Assembly: GCA_050084515.1 (NCBI GenBank)
Contig: CM114272.1
Location: 15,624,001-15,688,000 of the forward strand
DNA from: Blasia pusilla
Taxonomy: Eukaryota > Marchantiophyta > Marchantiopsida > Blasiales
DNA length: 64,000 nt
Reading direction: 5' to 3'
Of the stretch, positions 29,884 through 43,365 are shown piece after piece; the first letter of the stretch is position 1, and every line of letters begins with the position of its first letter. The notes beneath the pieces are model-generated. The model did not search any database. It worked only from the letters and a program-made list of their open reading frames with translations, and had not been told where the DNA came from. A program made the position numbers and the translations under genes.

Positions 29884-32021
29884 AGACGAATACAGCTCTC
29901 AAGGAGTGAATCTACACAAATTTTCCCTTCCGAATCCGAAGTGTCTCCCTTTCGATCGATAAAAAGGAACGCAGACGGAGAAAGTTAACGGAGTCAGTCA
30001 GCACTGTCCGTACACAGAACTTCCCTACAATTATCCGAACGTCAGAAATTGTGCCTCTCATCTCCGACCCAATACTGTTATTGATAGACACCACCTCAGG
30101 TTGCACTGGCTCTCCACCACAAATGTAACATCAGGCCCCAAATGTCGCGAACTCCTAAACCAGACAAACGGCCAGAAGCTTGAACAAGAGTACGTAGGCA
30201 AGACACAAACCGAAAACGATTTGCCCAAAGGCTCGGGCAAGAGATAGTAGCCTGAGGAATGTTAGAAACTTCCCATGAACAGAGACCGGATGGGAATGTG
30301 AAAGGCCTGTCCTAGAAAACTAAAGAAAGCGAGAACGAAATTGATTGTCTCAAACTTGCCAGCCCTACGGGATTTTCAATTCTGAAAGTCGAGAGCCCTG
30401 TCCACTTAGAGTTGCAATTGTTGACAGGTAAACCCTTCTGTGATGACTAAGGAAGAAGCGAGATATCCGAATCGCGAGGTCTCGATGCTGACATGAAACT
30501 ACGGAACAACGGACCAGAGCAGTGGGGACGGTGCGCACTGCCAATGTGATTCACCTTCGTTTGAGACATGCATCATGCACACAGAATTTCATGAGCCAAC
30601 TGTGAAATGATCAAAGTTGACTCCAAGCAGGACTCAACGGATTTGTCTGCATTTTTTGCTACAACACGCGGAAGCTGGGGCGTAAGACAGACAGAATTTC
30701 CAAAGATTGAAAGCCTAGATGGAAGGGCGCACTATGAGCATTCTCTCGAAGACGGCGAGCGTCGAGCTTAAGCGAGGCCCACTCGATTGCCCGGTTGTCT
30801 GTCCATCCGACATAGAAAGCCCGCGGTGGGCGGTGCCCTGGACCGACTTCTGACGCTGTACCAGCTCCGGCGCACGGCCAAGGCCCGGTTCGGCGCGCAG
30901 GCTCTGGCGCCGCCTGAATTGCGTCTGGAGGTTCGGCGTCGTAGGTAGCGAACCGAAACCACACTGCCACAAAATATTGAGGAGAGCGAACACATACGAC
31001 TATCAAGCTCCTTAATTTAGTCAGGGCGGCCGCTTAAGCGCCACGCGCGACGTGGCCCCAGATGCGAACCACGAAAATATGTTTTAATATTATTTACGCT
31101 CCCGTGTGTGGTGTGGATGATCGCACAGCGTTCGCGATTAGCTTGACCGTAGCTTTGGAAAACAAATATCTCGTTTCGTCGTCGTCACTACTCTTGGTTT
31201 CTTATTTTGGAAATCCCTTTTAATGTACGGGTTTAAGTTATACTAGCATAATGCGGGTGAAAATCATCGTGGAAAGTACAGGTGGGGAAAGTTTATGATT
31301 TTAAGTGTATGATTATTTAACTCTTCGCTTAAACATGAGCGTGTAATGGGGAAGATTTTTTTAAACCCCATCCATCTTCTTTAATTATATAAAGTAGAGC
31401 ATGTCGTGTGGGAGAAGCCTTCTATGTAGTTTAGTTAGATGAAATTAAATTACTATAGAAGACAGGTGTCCCCTATTACTAATAATATTATACATCTCAT
31501 ATTAAAATTTTATATTAAAATTTCCTTATTATTTTAAATTAATTTTGAATAATACTAATAATTAATGAAAATGATTTTATTTTTGAAAATTATCTTTAAA
31601 ATGAGGTGGGACTCTCCAATAATAATCTAGACTAGTATGATGCCCGTGCCCTACATAGGTGAAAATCACATGTGAGGAAAGGGTTAGCACGGACGATGAA
31701 TCGTCGATTATGCTAAGTTAATTCTTGTGTTACACGTGTAATCACCACAGGAAGCCAAAATGAACACGTGTTGACACCAGAGGAGGGGTTTCCCAAACCC
31801 CGTCCTCTTTTCATATTTAGTGGTACTATGGAGGTGGCAGTTGTTAGAGTAGGACTTTGAAGGAGACGGACATTGTCATCCATCAAAACACCTTTATGGC
31901 GATTTCTACAATTATAAAAGAGCTCTTTCCCAAAAGATATGCATGTGTGTAGTATTTGAAATTAAATATGGATGTTTGAAAAAAATTTACTAATTGAATA
32001 GTGCATAAAATCCTCTTTATT
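29884..32021. other. Upstream of the B-box gene; no further gene seen
   Basis: 29884-31020 has mixed composition and may hold the 5' leader and promoter of the B-box gene (minus strand), but I cannot point to a TATA box with confidence. 31060-32020 is AT-rich. Two related 40-bp stretches (actagcataatgcgggtgaaaatca at 31243 and actagtatgatgcccgtgc...gtgaaaatca at 31632) look like a short repeat element. Confidence 0.35.
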
Positions 32022-32094
32022 CAGGCCATGCACCCCCTTTGCATAAAGTTTCAGATATTGTTTGAAATCTCTCATGGACTCAACATTTGAAGTG
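32022..32094 (-). pseudogene. hAT transposase fragment, inverted
   Basis: Reverse complement of 43030-43105 of the other hAT copy (the stretch encoding FKQYLKLYAKGVHGL). It lies just upstream of a forward hAT fragment, so the element is partly folded back on itself. Confidence 0.65.
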
Positions 32095-32175
32095 ATGTCC
32101 GTAAAATGGGCTCTACGTAATATTTTATTAGGAAATTTCATATCTACGTAATATTTTATTAAGAAATTTCATTCT

Positions 32176-32670
32176 CTTGCACAAGCTCGTGAAATGATAA
32201 TATTTGTGAAGACTAGAACTTGGATGATGGCCAAATTCATGAAAACCAATCCAGTGAAGAAACAATTATTGCTTCTTGCAAACACACACTTTGCCACAAA
32301 CTTTATCATGTTTGGACGCGTTTTAGAATTGAGGGAGGCCTTCCATGCCATGGTTGCCACCAATGCTTTTAGGGAGTATTTCAATGGCAGGGATGCGAGG
32401 CAAAGGAAGAAGGCACGAGAGATTGAGACCACTATGGCCAATCACGATTTTTGGATCGAGGGTAAGGAGTTGTTTGTTGCGGCTCAACCAACTATTATTT
32501 TGTCGAGAGAGTGTGATGGTCATAATGCAATGACGGGGCGTATTTATCGCCATATTTTTTAGATAATAGAAGAACCTCGTTCTTTTTTTGTGACTCCATG
32601 GCCCGATGTGGATGAAAAGCGTCGCGGTTATTTTGTCACAATGTCCAGAGCTACGGAGATGGTTGATGTT
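32176..32670 (+). pseudogene. hAT transposase fragment
   Basis: Forward frame with VKTRTWMMAKFMKTNP, LLLANTHFATNF, and FREYFNGRDARQRKKAREIE. It is closely similar to 41190-41331 plus 42610-42950 of the second hAT copy, and uninterrupted at the point where that copy carries the LTR-like element. It is missing both its N-terminal zinc finger and its C-terminal dimerisation region, and carries a stop after YRHIF (32560). Confidence 0.75.
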
Positions 32671-32697
32671 ACCCTCATAATCTCCTTACTTCCTTCG

Positions 32698-32720
32698 TAT
32701 CTCTCTCTCTCTCTCTCTCA
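32698..32720. repeat. (CT)n microsatellite
   Basis: About eleven CT units directly after the hAT fragment. Confidence 0.9.
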
Positions 32721-35700
32721 TTTAGCTAATCCATTTTGCTCATAATAATGATGTGAAGAGTGGATTAAAATTTAATAATAATTATCATAGGAAATAGTGG
32801 GATTTAATTTGATGTATTTATGGGGCAATGGATTAATGATGATTTTATGTATGTGATGGGGATTATATCTATGAAAGAATAATTTAATGATGATTTTATG
32901 TATATGAAAAATGAATTAAAATTTTGATAATAATTATTGCGAGAAGTACTGGAGTTGAAAATCATATTTATGGGAGAATAATTTAATTATGATTTTACAT
33001 ATATGAAAAATGGATTAAAAAGAAATATCCACTCTTTAAAAAAAAAACTATAATTTAATACACAGGCATGGTCACCAATTCATGTTAATTCGGCGAGCAT
33101 AATTTAGGTTTTGATTTATTTATTGCCATTAATTCACGACTTTTAAATTGACTCGCTGCAGACATCTCGTGTATTTAAGTGCCAAATCGGTGCGGTGGAT
33201 GAAGGATGTCGATCATCCAAGGTAGAACTAATCGATCATGCACATGCGCTGGATAGACACGGGCCTGTAGTCGATTGTGGACCAGTAGTACATCAGTAGA
33301 TCCGATACGGAGGCTTCTAAGCCTCCCGAAACTCTCCGCCAAATCAATTCCCGCTCTCAAGTTGTGCCACGTCTTCCTCTCTGTGCCGGGATGTGGAGAT
33401 GCCGCCGAGAATTTCGCCGGCGGCTTTTGTGGGTCCAAAAGTCCCACACCAAGCCTGGTTTTGTGGGTCCTCAGGTTCGGTTGCCGCTACGACGCTCGTA
33501 CTCAGGTTCGGCGTTGCTGGAGAGCATGTAACCACAGAACCAGTAGGGCCTGCGCTCCACACAGCCGGCAAGGCCGCCACCGTATCGACACATATACAGC
33601 AAGGTGTAGTCCTGAAGCAGCTATGGACAGAAACAGAACCACCAGGCGCTTCCACCCACACACACAAAGATCTACCTCCCACTGACTGACTCACTTCGTT
33701 ATTAGTATTCCTCGTGCCATTTGGCGCTTCCTGACCAATGTATGCAGGCCGGCCCATGTTGCCAAGCGCATTCGCGTCGGATTTTTCTTAGTGCAAATTT
33801 AAAAGATAAATGTGAACATATTTTGGCCAACCAGAATTTAACACACAATTGAGTTAACCATTTCTAATGGGTTATTTTTATTCATTTATAGTTAGTTGAG
33901 GATTTTTTTGGGGGATTTTTTTAAGAATAATTATTTATTTTTAAGAATCTATATTTTGTACAATTATTTGCAGATTAGAATTGAAGAGGTAATATGGATC
34001 TATAGATAATTGAGGAGAAGGCTTGGGAAGAAAGATGATGGTCACAATGTTACCTATTACTTCCTCATTTTATAATACTCCTACATCCTCCTTTCTCAAG
34101 ATGTGAAAAGGTCTCTAATCATCTTCCTACCTATTCGATTCTTAGTGTCTAACTGGATCAATGATTCTCCTACTTCCACCTCCATGATTCCTTCTTATCC
34201 GCCTCCCTAGCTAGTCCCTACATATCTACCTTCTAAAGATTCAGGCGGTCGCATGTGCACCTCTACCTACTCTAATTGATCTACTTCTCTAACTACCTAT
34301 CTTTCCCAAAGATGTCTTAGTGAAGATATCTTCATGAAATATTATTTCAAGAATTTCTCTTCAAAGGTCTTTGCTCCTCATAGTTTGCAGAGTCATCACA
34401 AATTAAGTACTTTTATCTTTGTCTTCCACTATAGTCTTCTCAAAATGTCTTCATACAAAGATCTTCATCTTCATACCCTTCGTTCACAAGGACTCTAGAG
34501 TCTTCTTGAAGAGCTTCTTTGTCATCATGGAAGTTCTTCGCAAGTGATATAGTCTAGCTTCATGAAGACTATACAAAGTCCCCATGTTTACAGTCTTCAT
34601 CATGAAGTGTCTTTGTTGGGATAGGTCCTAAGTCTTCTTCGTTGTTCCTCACAATGTCTTCATCCTCGTTCCTAACAATGTCTCGGTCTTTACGTGAAAA
34701 CTCTCTTCTTTGCTTCTTTGGAAGAGTTGTGTCTTCGCAAAGACTAATTTTACAATCTTCATGACTTCTTCTCCTTAGGGCCTTGAGTCTAAATAGTCTT
34801 CACTAGGATTAGCTTCACTATTCCTCATGAAGACTCTTTAACAAATACTCCTTCCTAAATTCTCTCCTACTTTCTAAAGTTCTCCTTACTAAAGTAATTC
34901 CCTATACTACTTTTGAGTTATGAAAGATCTTTCAAATCCTATATACTAACCAAAATGCAGCTTATCAAAAATTCTTGGCACCACAACATGTTTTCTAGCC
35001 CAAAATAGTGAAAGAGGGAAAATTTCATAAATTAAAATCCGGACACTATCACAACGAAGTTGTCATTAATCTCATTCGACACATCAGGACAAAGTTGTGC
35101 CCAAAAAATCGGTTGACTTTCTATGCCGTTGGTACGGTAGAACTCTACATGTTGGCTAATTACAATCTGATAATTTTCGTGCACGTACATATTGCTATAC
35201 AATCCACATTGCTTATCACATCTACACACCAAACATCATCGATCTTCCTAACACACAGATAGATCCAAACACATACAGAAATAGACTCATATAGGTACAT
35301 CAAGATCATATAACTGCCCCCCTACTTGGCAGTTGAGTCTCTTAACTCCAGGTAGCACACATCATATCAATATTACTTCCTCTACTACCCTATACACATC
35401 TAGGACATAACTATTTTCTCATGAGAATTGCATCAAGATGGGAGGAGGGTTAGACATAATATGTGCCACCCTCTCAAACAACCATCATATTCCACCATGG
35501 TGGTTGTATCCCTTGCAATCTTACATAATATGCATCTCAAGTCCATAGGTACCATTTGCCAAGCTCGGACCAAATGCCCGGTTCATGTTCAAAGATGACA
35601 TAATACATAATTATGCATATGATCCTTCCAAACCATACTATCTAGGCTAGCCTTGAAGGTGAGGACTCCGATAGGTAACCCCTCAATTATATGCAAAATC

Positions 35701-36780
35701 GTGCATCTTGTAGTAACATCTAGCATTGTGGGTGTCGTCTCCTATAAGTCCATAAGTTCATGGATGATAACCTCATCCATGGAAAAAATTCCACACATCA
35801 AGTACGGTACCTAAGAGTGTCAAGTCTCCACTCCAACAGCACAGTCGTTACTTGACTTTGTCTAAAATGAAGGAACAACTCCATGGTTATCTCACAACCT
35901 TGTGTGGAATCTTGTGCAAGTTGTCATACGCATCACCAATCACATTTGTACGCCAAACATCACTAAATTTTTTTGTGCATATACATATTACTGCATGATA
36001 TGATTGAATCGTTATCACTAATCAACACACAAATAATAGGCTAACTCCAATCATCCATTAAACACAAATACACAACCAAGTTATTACCAGAATTTTTTCC
36101 ATAAAATAAATGAAAATATCACAAAACACAAAGAGCTCCAAGACTCTCATCCCCAAACTATGAGTCCTGACAAGCCTAGTATGTTGGGACGACATGTTCT
36201 AAAGCACTCCTCTTGGGTAGCTTATAATGAATGAACCTTATGCAAGCAATATAGCAATACTCTCTATTGATTTGCCCATTGTTGTAGTTGGAACCTACTA
36301 TGATCTTGAAATGTCGTTCCCTTGGTTGGTAGATGTGGTTTATTGTGTCATGTAATCCATGTCACTTGTGGCAGTTATGCCACAAGTAAGATGTCCAATG
36401 GACTTAGTTGGAGAAATAGAGACCTCTCCTTCCTTTGAAATTGGATTCACTGACCCTCCTCTACAGCTTCATGCCAAGACTGTTCACCTTGATAGGTAGT
36501 GATGATACCTAGGGGTAACAAGCAGGCTCTCTTTGGGCACCTTGCCGCTTGGAGATAGCTCAACCCTCTACATAAATAGATAGCAAGTTGTTGTATGGAC
36601 TCTTGAGCTAGGAGCTTAAACATTCTTCCCAGATCCTAAAATTAGTTGGTTGTCAAACCCCTATATATAATCAGTAGCCTTGAGCCCAACTTATCTCCAT
36701 CCTCCCAAGATTGTGAGGAGTATTAGTTCACCTATCGAAGGCACATACCAAAGTTCAATATCCACAAGCTGGGTGGGGAA
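32721..36780. other. No gene seen
   Basis: AT-rich to 33170, then a GC-richer stretch with overlapping short frames (33175-33760) that I do not recognise. 34280-34900 is rich in gaagact / agtcttc words without a usable frame. 34900-36780 shows no supported feature. Confidence 0.35.
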
Positions 36781-36795
36781 TACCGGTATGTTTAT

Positions 36796-37059
36796 GTGAG
36801 ACGATCAAAGGCCCCCCATAGTCCGGATCTGGACAAAGAGTTCAAATTGGTCTATAGGAGGAGACCACGCTTCCGCATGATCATTTTCAGTGTATGTCCC
36901 ATAGTAGACTTTGTCTTATTTAAGATCATGTGCGTAGGTGTGGACTTTGAATTCCTGGCTACAATTGGGGCTACTCGAATGGTGAATGGCCGTCAATGTA
37001 TCTTCAAGGTGACTATCAAGGGAAAAGGAGGCCAATGCTCGGCTTGCCACAAAAACTAG
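36796..37059 (+). pseudogene. LINE ORF1-like fragment
   Basis: An 87-codon frame ending GQCSACHKN, which could be the start of a zinc knuckle (C-x2-C-x-H). It lies directly before the endonuclease frames of the LINE, where an ORF1 nucleic-acid-binding protein is expected. It is weak on its own. Confidence 0.35.
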
Positions 37060-37098
37060 GTATCTCAAGAATTAAGACGTGCCTACAATTGGAGGGCT

Positions 37099-38374
37099 AT
37101 GGTAGTTGAGGGTGGTTCTAGCTTGAAGGAAAGGTCCATCTCCACAAAATGGCTGGCGATCTACACACCTAATATCTTGAGTGCTCTCCAAAGAACCAGC
37201 GATGAAGAGCCTGCACATGAAGAGGTTCTATGTTACAAGCACTCACACCTGTGCCAAAAGCGTGCACGCCAACTCCCAACCCACTTAGTGATATGTCTCT
37301 ATTTGGGTACCTGGAACTTTTGTGGACTAATCCATCCAATGAAACAACTTGAGGTTGCTGAAGTTTTGTTGACAAATCAAAGACATATATGTGGTGGTCA
37401 AGAAACTTGGGAAAACAAGATAATAGAGATACCCCCTGTACCACACTATGCATGGTTTGGAAAGATGTGCAACACCCAGGTGGACGACAACAAAGGTATG
37501 AAGGATGTCGGCTTCTTAACAGAGACTTCATGGTGGATAGGTGTGAGATCATTAGCACAAGCTAGGGCTAAAGTATGAACACATCATATGGGTAAAAGTT
37601 CAAACAGAGTGCAACTCAAGGGATATTTATATTGGGTGTATGTACATGCCCACAAACAGTGAATCTGCTACTATAACAGAGGCAACGTTTGATAGTGTGA
37701 AAATTGATTACCTTGGGTTCCAAACAAAGGGGAACATAGTCTTATTGGGAGACTTCAACAACTAGGTGGGGCAAGGCACTGATCCCCATGCGGAGATCAG
37801 GATTTTTGGAGATGTGAGAGTGAACGGCAATGGCACATGGCTGATCACGATGTTGAGGGAATTTCAAGTGATGTCATTGAATGATAGGCATAAGGCGGGT
37901 TCTTCGGCTTGGACTAGGGTCAACTTCAAGGAAAATGAAATCTCCATTGTGGACCACATAGCTATGGATGAGGAACTCTACACACACAATGGAAAGATCA
38001 CGATGAATGCAAAAAACATTGGAAGATCATATCATTCGTTGGTCTGGACAGAGTTGCAGCAAAGACTAAATTGCTCGACCAAACCAAAGAAGAGCGTGAT
38101 CAAGAAATGGAGCATAGAGGACTTCCAACATGAGGAGAACAAGAAGGTATACACTGAAAATCTCTTGGCATTTGATTCTTTCATTGAATCTATGGTCAAG
38201 ACCTTTGGGTTCACAAGAACAACTGTGGACATGGTGCTGGCATGGTGGGAGCATGGAATGATAGATGTTGTTGTGATTGTTGTCAGCAAGAAATTGATAA
38301 TTTGTGTCAGAGCCGTCAAATGGTGGTCCTTGGAACTCAAGGCAGCCATGGCAAACAAAGGGAAACGTATGTAG
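37099..38374 (+). pseudogene. LINE endonuclease region
   Basis: Two frames of an apurinic-type (EEP) endonuclease. LGTWNFCGLIHPMKQ resembles the N-terminal strand GSWNxRGLxxPxKQ, followed by GGQETW (catalytic QE). Further on, a GDFNN segment near 37750 (interrupted by TAG), GDVRVNGNGTWLI, and EISIVDHIAM (like SxIDYI) complete the pattern. The second frame (37766-38374) is 202 codons long and runs into a helical spacer before the reverse transcriptase. Confidence 0.7.
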
Positions 38375-38516
38375 CATGTGCCAAGGTCAAGGAAAAAAAT
38401 TGATGTTAAGGCCTTGAAGAGAAAAGACGGTGGAATGGTAACCACTATTAAACAGATCCAACATGTGTTGGAAGACCATTACAAGGAGTTAGGCAGGAAG
38501 CCCCCTTAGACATTCC

Positions 38517-38938
38517 TTGAAGAGTAGAACTTCGAGAGGGTGGTGGAGCCTGGAGGATTTTTTTAAGATACAACGGGAGAAGGTCGATGATGAGGTTGAG
38601 TTGGGCGATCCATATAAAAATTGGTTCTCCCTAGCTGAGATGGGAGTAGCAATCAAAGAACTTGCGAACCACAAGTTGAGCAGTAGTGATGAGCTTGTGA
38701 ATGAGCTATTGAAGTATGGCGATGCTACTATGGCTCGTTCTCTAGTTAGTCTCTTCAACTTGGTGTGGCGGGGAGAAGTCATTCCACAAGGATGACGGGT
38801 GGGAGTCATTGTGAACCGCTTCAAGAAGGGTAAGCGAGGAGACCCCGGAAACTACAAGGATATTACATTGTTGAGTATAGTCGGGAAGCTCCTTTGTCAT
38901 ATACTCAAGAATAGGGTCTTTGTCAAGATTGCATAAAA
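38517..38938 (+). pseudogene. LINE reverse transcriptase, N-terminal part
   Basis: MGVAIKELANHKLSSSDELVNELLKYG matches the first reverse-transcriptase block (IxxLKNNKAPGPDGIPNEFLK) in degraded form. LFNLVWRGEVIPQ and GDPGNYKDITLLSIVGKL follow the same order as in LINEs. The sequence ends near 38938, well before the catalytic YADD box, at a junction with unrelated G-rich DNA. Confidence 0.72.
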
Positions 38939-38989
38939 ATGGACGAGTCATGTACATGTATGGACAAGGGAAATCGGTCGCGAGCATGG

Positions 38990-39375
38990 GTTTTTCTGGC
39001 ACCCGGGTCGATCATGCAAGCTCCACCTACGGGAACTAGTGCGGCCTCGAATGAAGGGTGCAGGCCAAGGTGCATGCCACAATCGCGATGTGGGCTGCAA
39101 GCAGGCATGACGCGGGCGACGCAAGCTTTCTCGTGGGCCCTAGAGCGCGTGTACGGGCCGCGAGCAAGCTTTGCGGGCTAGGGTGCGGGGGGCTTGGAGC
39201 CCGTACGCATGATGTTTGTGGGCTCTATGGCCTACGTATGGGCTAGGGCGTGGGCCTTGGAGCTTGCGTGCGAGAAAGGGCACAAGCCCTAAAGCCCGTG
39301 TGCTGGCGAAGCTCGAGCCTGGGAGCCGACGTGCGGGCTAGGGCACGAGCTAGGCGGGCTTGGTGCGGGCTAGGG
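38990..39375. repeat. G-rich imperfect repeat
   Basis: Words such as gcgggctaggg, gggccttggagc and gagcccgt recur irregularly. The composition is unlike the flanks. No protein is supported. Confidence 0.5.
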
Positions 39376-39769
39376 GATTTTGGGTGGGCCCAATGATTCT
39401 AGTGGGGAATTAAATGGGGTTTTCTAGGGGTAGGATGATTGACAACTTGAGAGATTGGAGTAGGGTTGTTGTAGTAGAGGATCATATAGGTTAGTTAGAA
39501 ATGAAAGTAACTGAAGAATTGGGGATAGTAGTGGTGGAGAGAGGAAGGAGAATGTTAAAATAGATTTGAATAGGGTACTTTTATTGCAAAATAGGTTTGT
39601 TGGAAATTTAGAGTAGGTAAAGAAGTTAGGATAGGTCAAAAAGGAATCTAATAGGAGAAGAAAATCAGGTTTGTTAAATGAAAATTAGTCGAGATGGTTA
39701 AGTTATCAATTGTAAGTGGGGGTAGTTGATTTGGGGAGTTAGAAGGGTTCATTTTCTTCCTTCATCCTT

Positions 39770-39812
39770 CCTTATATAAACTTGCTTATTTTTTGTATAT
39801 CCTCACAATTTC

Positions 39813-39868
<56 letters not shown>
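39770..39868 (+). promoter_or_regulatory. Likely hAT promoter and (CT)n leader
   Basis: TATATAAAC near 39773 is followed by a long (CT)n tract (39816-39868). The first hAT codons begin at 40144. A CT-rich leader is common in plant genes. The assignment rests on position only. Confidence 0.45.
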
Positions 39869-39873
<5 letters not shown>

Positions 39874-40143
39874 AAGTTTCTTTTCTCCATAGATAGCTAA
39901 ACTTGATAAGTGAGAATATAGTTTACCACTAGATAACCGTGATAAGTTAAGGTATCTCAATCATCTAGGTTAGCATATTGATCTTTCTTGTTCATAGTGA
40001 GTATTCCAAGTTTGTTATTGGAGCATTCACGGACAATTTTTGGTGTCATTTCCATACATTTACTAGTCGATCTATCCTACTATGAGTAATTTTTTATGAA
40101 TTATCCAAATATTATTGGTTGGGGTTAATGTCTTCGTGTAGTC

Positions 40144-41331
40144 ATGACCAAAGCCAAAGAACTTCAACATATCGTGAAGGAACATTGGGAAGAAGTATAG
40201 ATGGAAGGTAGAACATCAAGCAAATGGCAATGCAGGTATTGTTCCTATTCTCTGAAAACCTATCACAACACACGGATGCTGGAGCATTTTATACAAGAGA
40301 GATAAAAGACAAAGTATGAGAATCATGGTACCCATCATGCTAAATTATGTGTGAAGGTCCCTCCTAGCTTGCAACAGGATCTCCGAAATAGGATACTTGT
40401 GGGAAATGGACAAAGAAGGAAAGAGAGACCTTCAAGTGAAGTGGAAGACACGAATCCATTACAAATAGGTTTGCAACAAACAAAAAATAGTGTTTATGTT
40501 GTGCCAAATGTTAATGGGGTTACGGACATGCTACTCTGTGACAGTCTTGAGGAATGCAGAGGAGTTGTTGGGCCCATTCGAGTAGTATTTCTGGGAAGAA
40601 GTAAGCATATCTGAGGGATTCTTTCAACATCCAAGGAATAGAAGTTGCAAATGACATATGGGCGAAGTGTTTCTACGAATGTGGAATACCATTCAACATA
40701 GTACGACAAGATGCTTTCAAACAAGCAGTGTTGGCAGCAAAAAAGGTGAAGGGCTATTCATATCCTAGTTATAATTCGTTGCACACCACCCTACTTGAGA
40801 AATAATATGGGGAAGGTGAAGGAAAAGGCGGATGATATATTGGATAATTTTTGTTTGGGGGCCATAATCATCACGGATTCTTGGATCAATATGAGGAGCG
40901 AGTCTTTAGTGAACATCATGGTCTCGTGTTCATAAGGTGAGGTCATGATTGAGTCGATAAACACCGAGGGGAAATCCCAAAAGGCGGAATGGTTGGCATG
41001 TCATATAGAAAGGACTATCATGAGCATTGTTCCAAAGAATGTGTTGCAACGTGTGACAGAAAATACTAGCAATGAGTGAGCAACACGGTTCCTCATGTTC
41101 TTTGGAGTGGATGCGTATCACATTCTCTTGATCTAGTGTGCGAAGAGTGGGGTAAGTGGCCTTGGGTGGACAGGATTTTTGCACAAACTCGTGAGATGGT
41201 AGTATTTGTGAAGACTAGAACTTGGATGATGGCCAAATTTATGGAAACCAATCCAGAGAAGAAACGATTGTTGCTTCCTGCAAACACACGCTTTGCCACA
41301 AACTTTATCATGTTAGAATTAAGGGAGGCGT
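40144..41331 (+). pseudogene. hAT transposase, N-terminal and middle part
   Basis: Starts MTKAKELQHIVKEHWEEV. A BED-type zinc finger follows (WQCRYCSYSL...NTRMLEHF). ECGIPFNIVRQDAFKQ and SYPSYNSLHTTLLEK are the usual hAT block. DSWINMRSESLVNIMVSCS and NTVPHVLWSGCVSHSLDLV belong to the catalytic core. There are many in-frame stops (for example 40198) and frame changes. The element is cut at 41331 by the LTR-like element and resumes at 42610. Confidence 0.78.
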
Positions 41332-42609
41332 TGTCGTGTCGAGAGCCTTTCTTCGAGTAAGGGCAGGTCTTCTAGCTGCGGCACACGTGGTCAATGCAAG
41401 GTGAACTCTCTAAGAAGTTCTCCTTTTTTAATACAAGATTATTATGAATACTCTCCATTCTCTCACAACAGGTATCATAAATGGAAGTGTCGAGGCGATC
41501 ACTTCTTCGTAACATCGGACCCCAAAATTCCTAACCATAAAATCCCTATAAACTACTTTACGCTTGTACACGAGGAAGATAGCACAACTAGTATTAAACC
41601 CTACTTGAGCATGCCTATTGACGTCCATGGATTGCTATATAAGGAGATACAAAGTATAATCCTATGTCCTTCCATATAAAACGATAGCAAGGATCAACGG
41701 AATTGAGGATTGAATGATCTGGTTCATGAACGCCTCTCCAAAGTGATAAACTAAATAGCAAGTGAACCAGTGTCTATCTACAAAGAATATCTTCACATGG
41801 TATGGATTGAGGAAAGGAAAGTCGGGCACAACTCGTGCTCCACTCCTATCCATCTTTGATAGACATTCTCTACTCTCCTCAAGAATGGGTTTTGGCGGAG
41901 TTATTCTCCTAAGAGGGATAATCCACTTTCGTTGGGAAAGTAACAAGCCAAGATATTCACTATTTTAGTATGACTACACTCCTCTAAGGTGACAAACCTC
42001 TCATCTCCACACATACACCACACTCTAGAAATCTCTCGAAGAATAGACCATGGTCAAACTAGTCTCCCAAGAGGGATGATCCACTCTCATTGGAAGAGCA
42101 AGCAATCCCAAAGCCATACACTCAAGAGTGACACGAAAGACTCAAGATGTGGAATAGAAGGTGATGAACCCTTGAAGGTCCCTCCTCTTTATATACTCGT
42201 CAGAGATCCACAATAGTACGAAATAGAGCTAATCTTATCTTGTGCCACATGCCTTCCTCTCAAGGCTTAGCCTATCACATTTTGACACAAGTAGATTTTC
42301 TTTTATCTCTTCCAAAATATCCTCTTTTACCCATTTGATATTTTCCAAATTACCCAAATTAACCTAGCCACCAACCAAGCCTACTTTTGCTTTTCATTAA
42401 AGCACCAACTTCACTACTTTATTTTTATAAAGTCATCCTTTATTTATTACCTCTTTTCCTAAAGTTGGGCCCGCATAAAAGAGGCATCATAAAGAGGTTT
42501 AAACATGGGAATTTCCTTTTCCTAAGCTAATTTACTTAATACTAATAAAACTCTATCTAACACTTAACGAGGAAGGAATTTACACACTAGCTGATTTTAC
42601 TATACGACA
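41332..42609 (-). mobile_element. LTR-like element (1278 bp), copy 2
   Basis: Same element as 11086-12358 in reverse orientation, with ends TGTCGTGTCG and TATACGACA. It splits the hAT transposase between LELREA and FHAMVAK, two pieces that are contiguous at 32330-32350. The flanks do not show a clean 4-bp duplication (gcgt / ttgt). The TATA-like box is at 42190-42196 on the minus strand. Divergence from copy 1 is visible but low. Confidence 0.65.
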
Positions 42610-43365
42610 TTGTTCCATGCCATGGTTGCCAAAAGTACTTTTAGGGAGTATTTCAATCGTAGGGATGCGAGGCATATGAAGAAGGCACAAGAGATTGAGA
42701 CTACTGTGGCCAATCACGATTTTTTGATAGAAGGTGAGGAGTTGTTTGTTATGGCTCAACCAACTATAATTGTGTTGAGAGAGTGTGAGGGTTATAAAGA
42801 AATGACAGGGCGTATGTATCGCCGTATATTTAAGATAATGGAAGAGACCCGTTCTTTTCCTGTGACTCCATGGCCCGGTGTGGGTGGAAGACATCGCAAT
42901 AATTTTGTCACAATTCCTAGAGCTACAGAAATGGTCAATTTTATTTCTAGGCGGTGAGCACTTATCCACAATAAGTTATATGCAATGGGCTACATTCTTT
43001 CCCCTTACAATCTTCTTGATAGTGTTCAAGGCGTCACTTCAAATGTTGAGTGCATAAGAGATTTCAAACAATATCTGAAACTTTACGCAAAGGGGGTGCA
43101 TGGCCTCAATGTCATCGAGGCTAATTCTTATGTAGGTACTTGCTTGTGAGAGTTGGGCAACATTATGAATCATCAAGAACTATTTGTGGATAAGTTTGGT
43201 AGGGAAATTCTTGATTCACTTGGCCCCTTTGATTGGTGGAGCAAGCATGGTCAATGTGCACCAACACTGTGCTCTATGGCTAAGTCCATATTAGCTCAAG
43301 TGGTTTCTTCTTCTTCAGCGGAGAGAAAGATTGGAGTACTTATGGTTCATCCACAAGAAGCATAG
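42610..43365 (+). pseudogene. hAT transposase, C-terminal part
   Basis: Continues FHAMVAKSTFREYFNRRDARHM and ends in the hAT dimerisation region: WWSKHGQCAPTLCSMAKSILAQVVSSSSAERK, readable from 43225, equivalent to WWxxxGxxxPxLxxLAxxILSQxxSSSxxERxxS. Stops lie after FISRR (42956) and GTCL (43147). Confidence 0.8.

Noticed and set aside
33175-33757. Overlapping frames of 90-137 codons
   Set aside because: They overlap on both strands in GC-richer DNA, with no recognisable motif or consistent codon pattern.
34280-34900. Possible retroelement polyprotein on the minus strand (gaagact-rich)
   Set aside because: No frame longer than about 60 codons and no motif.
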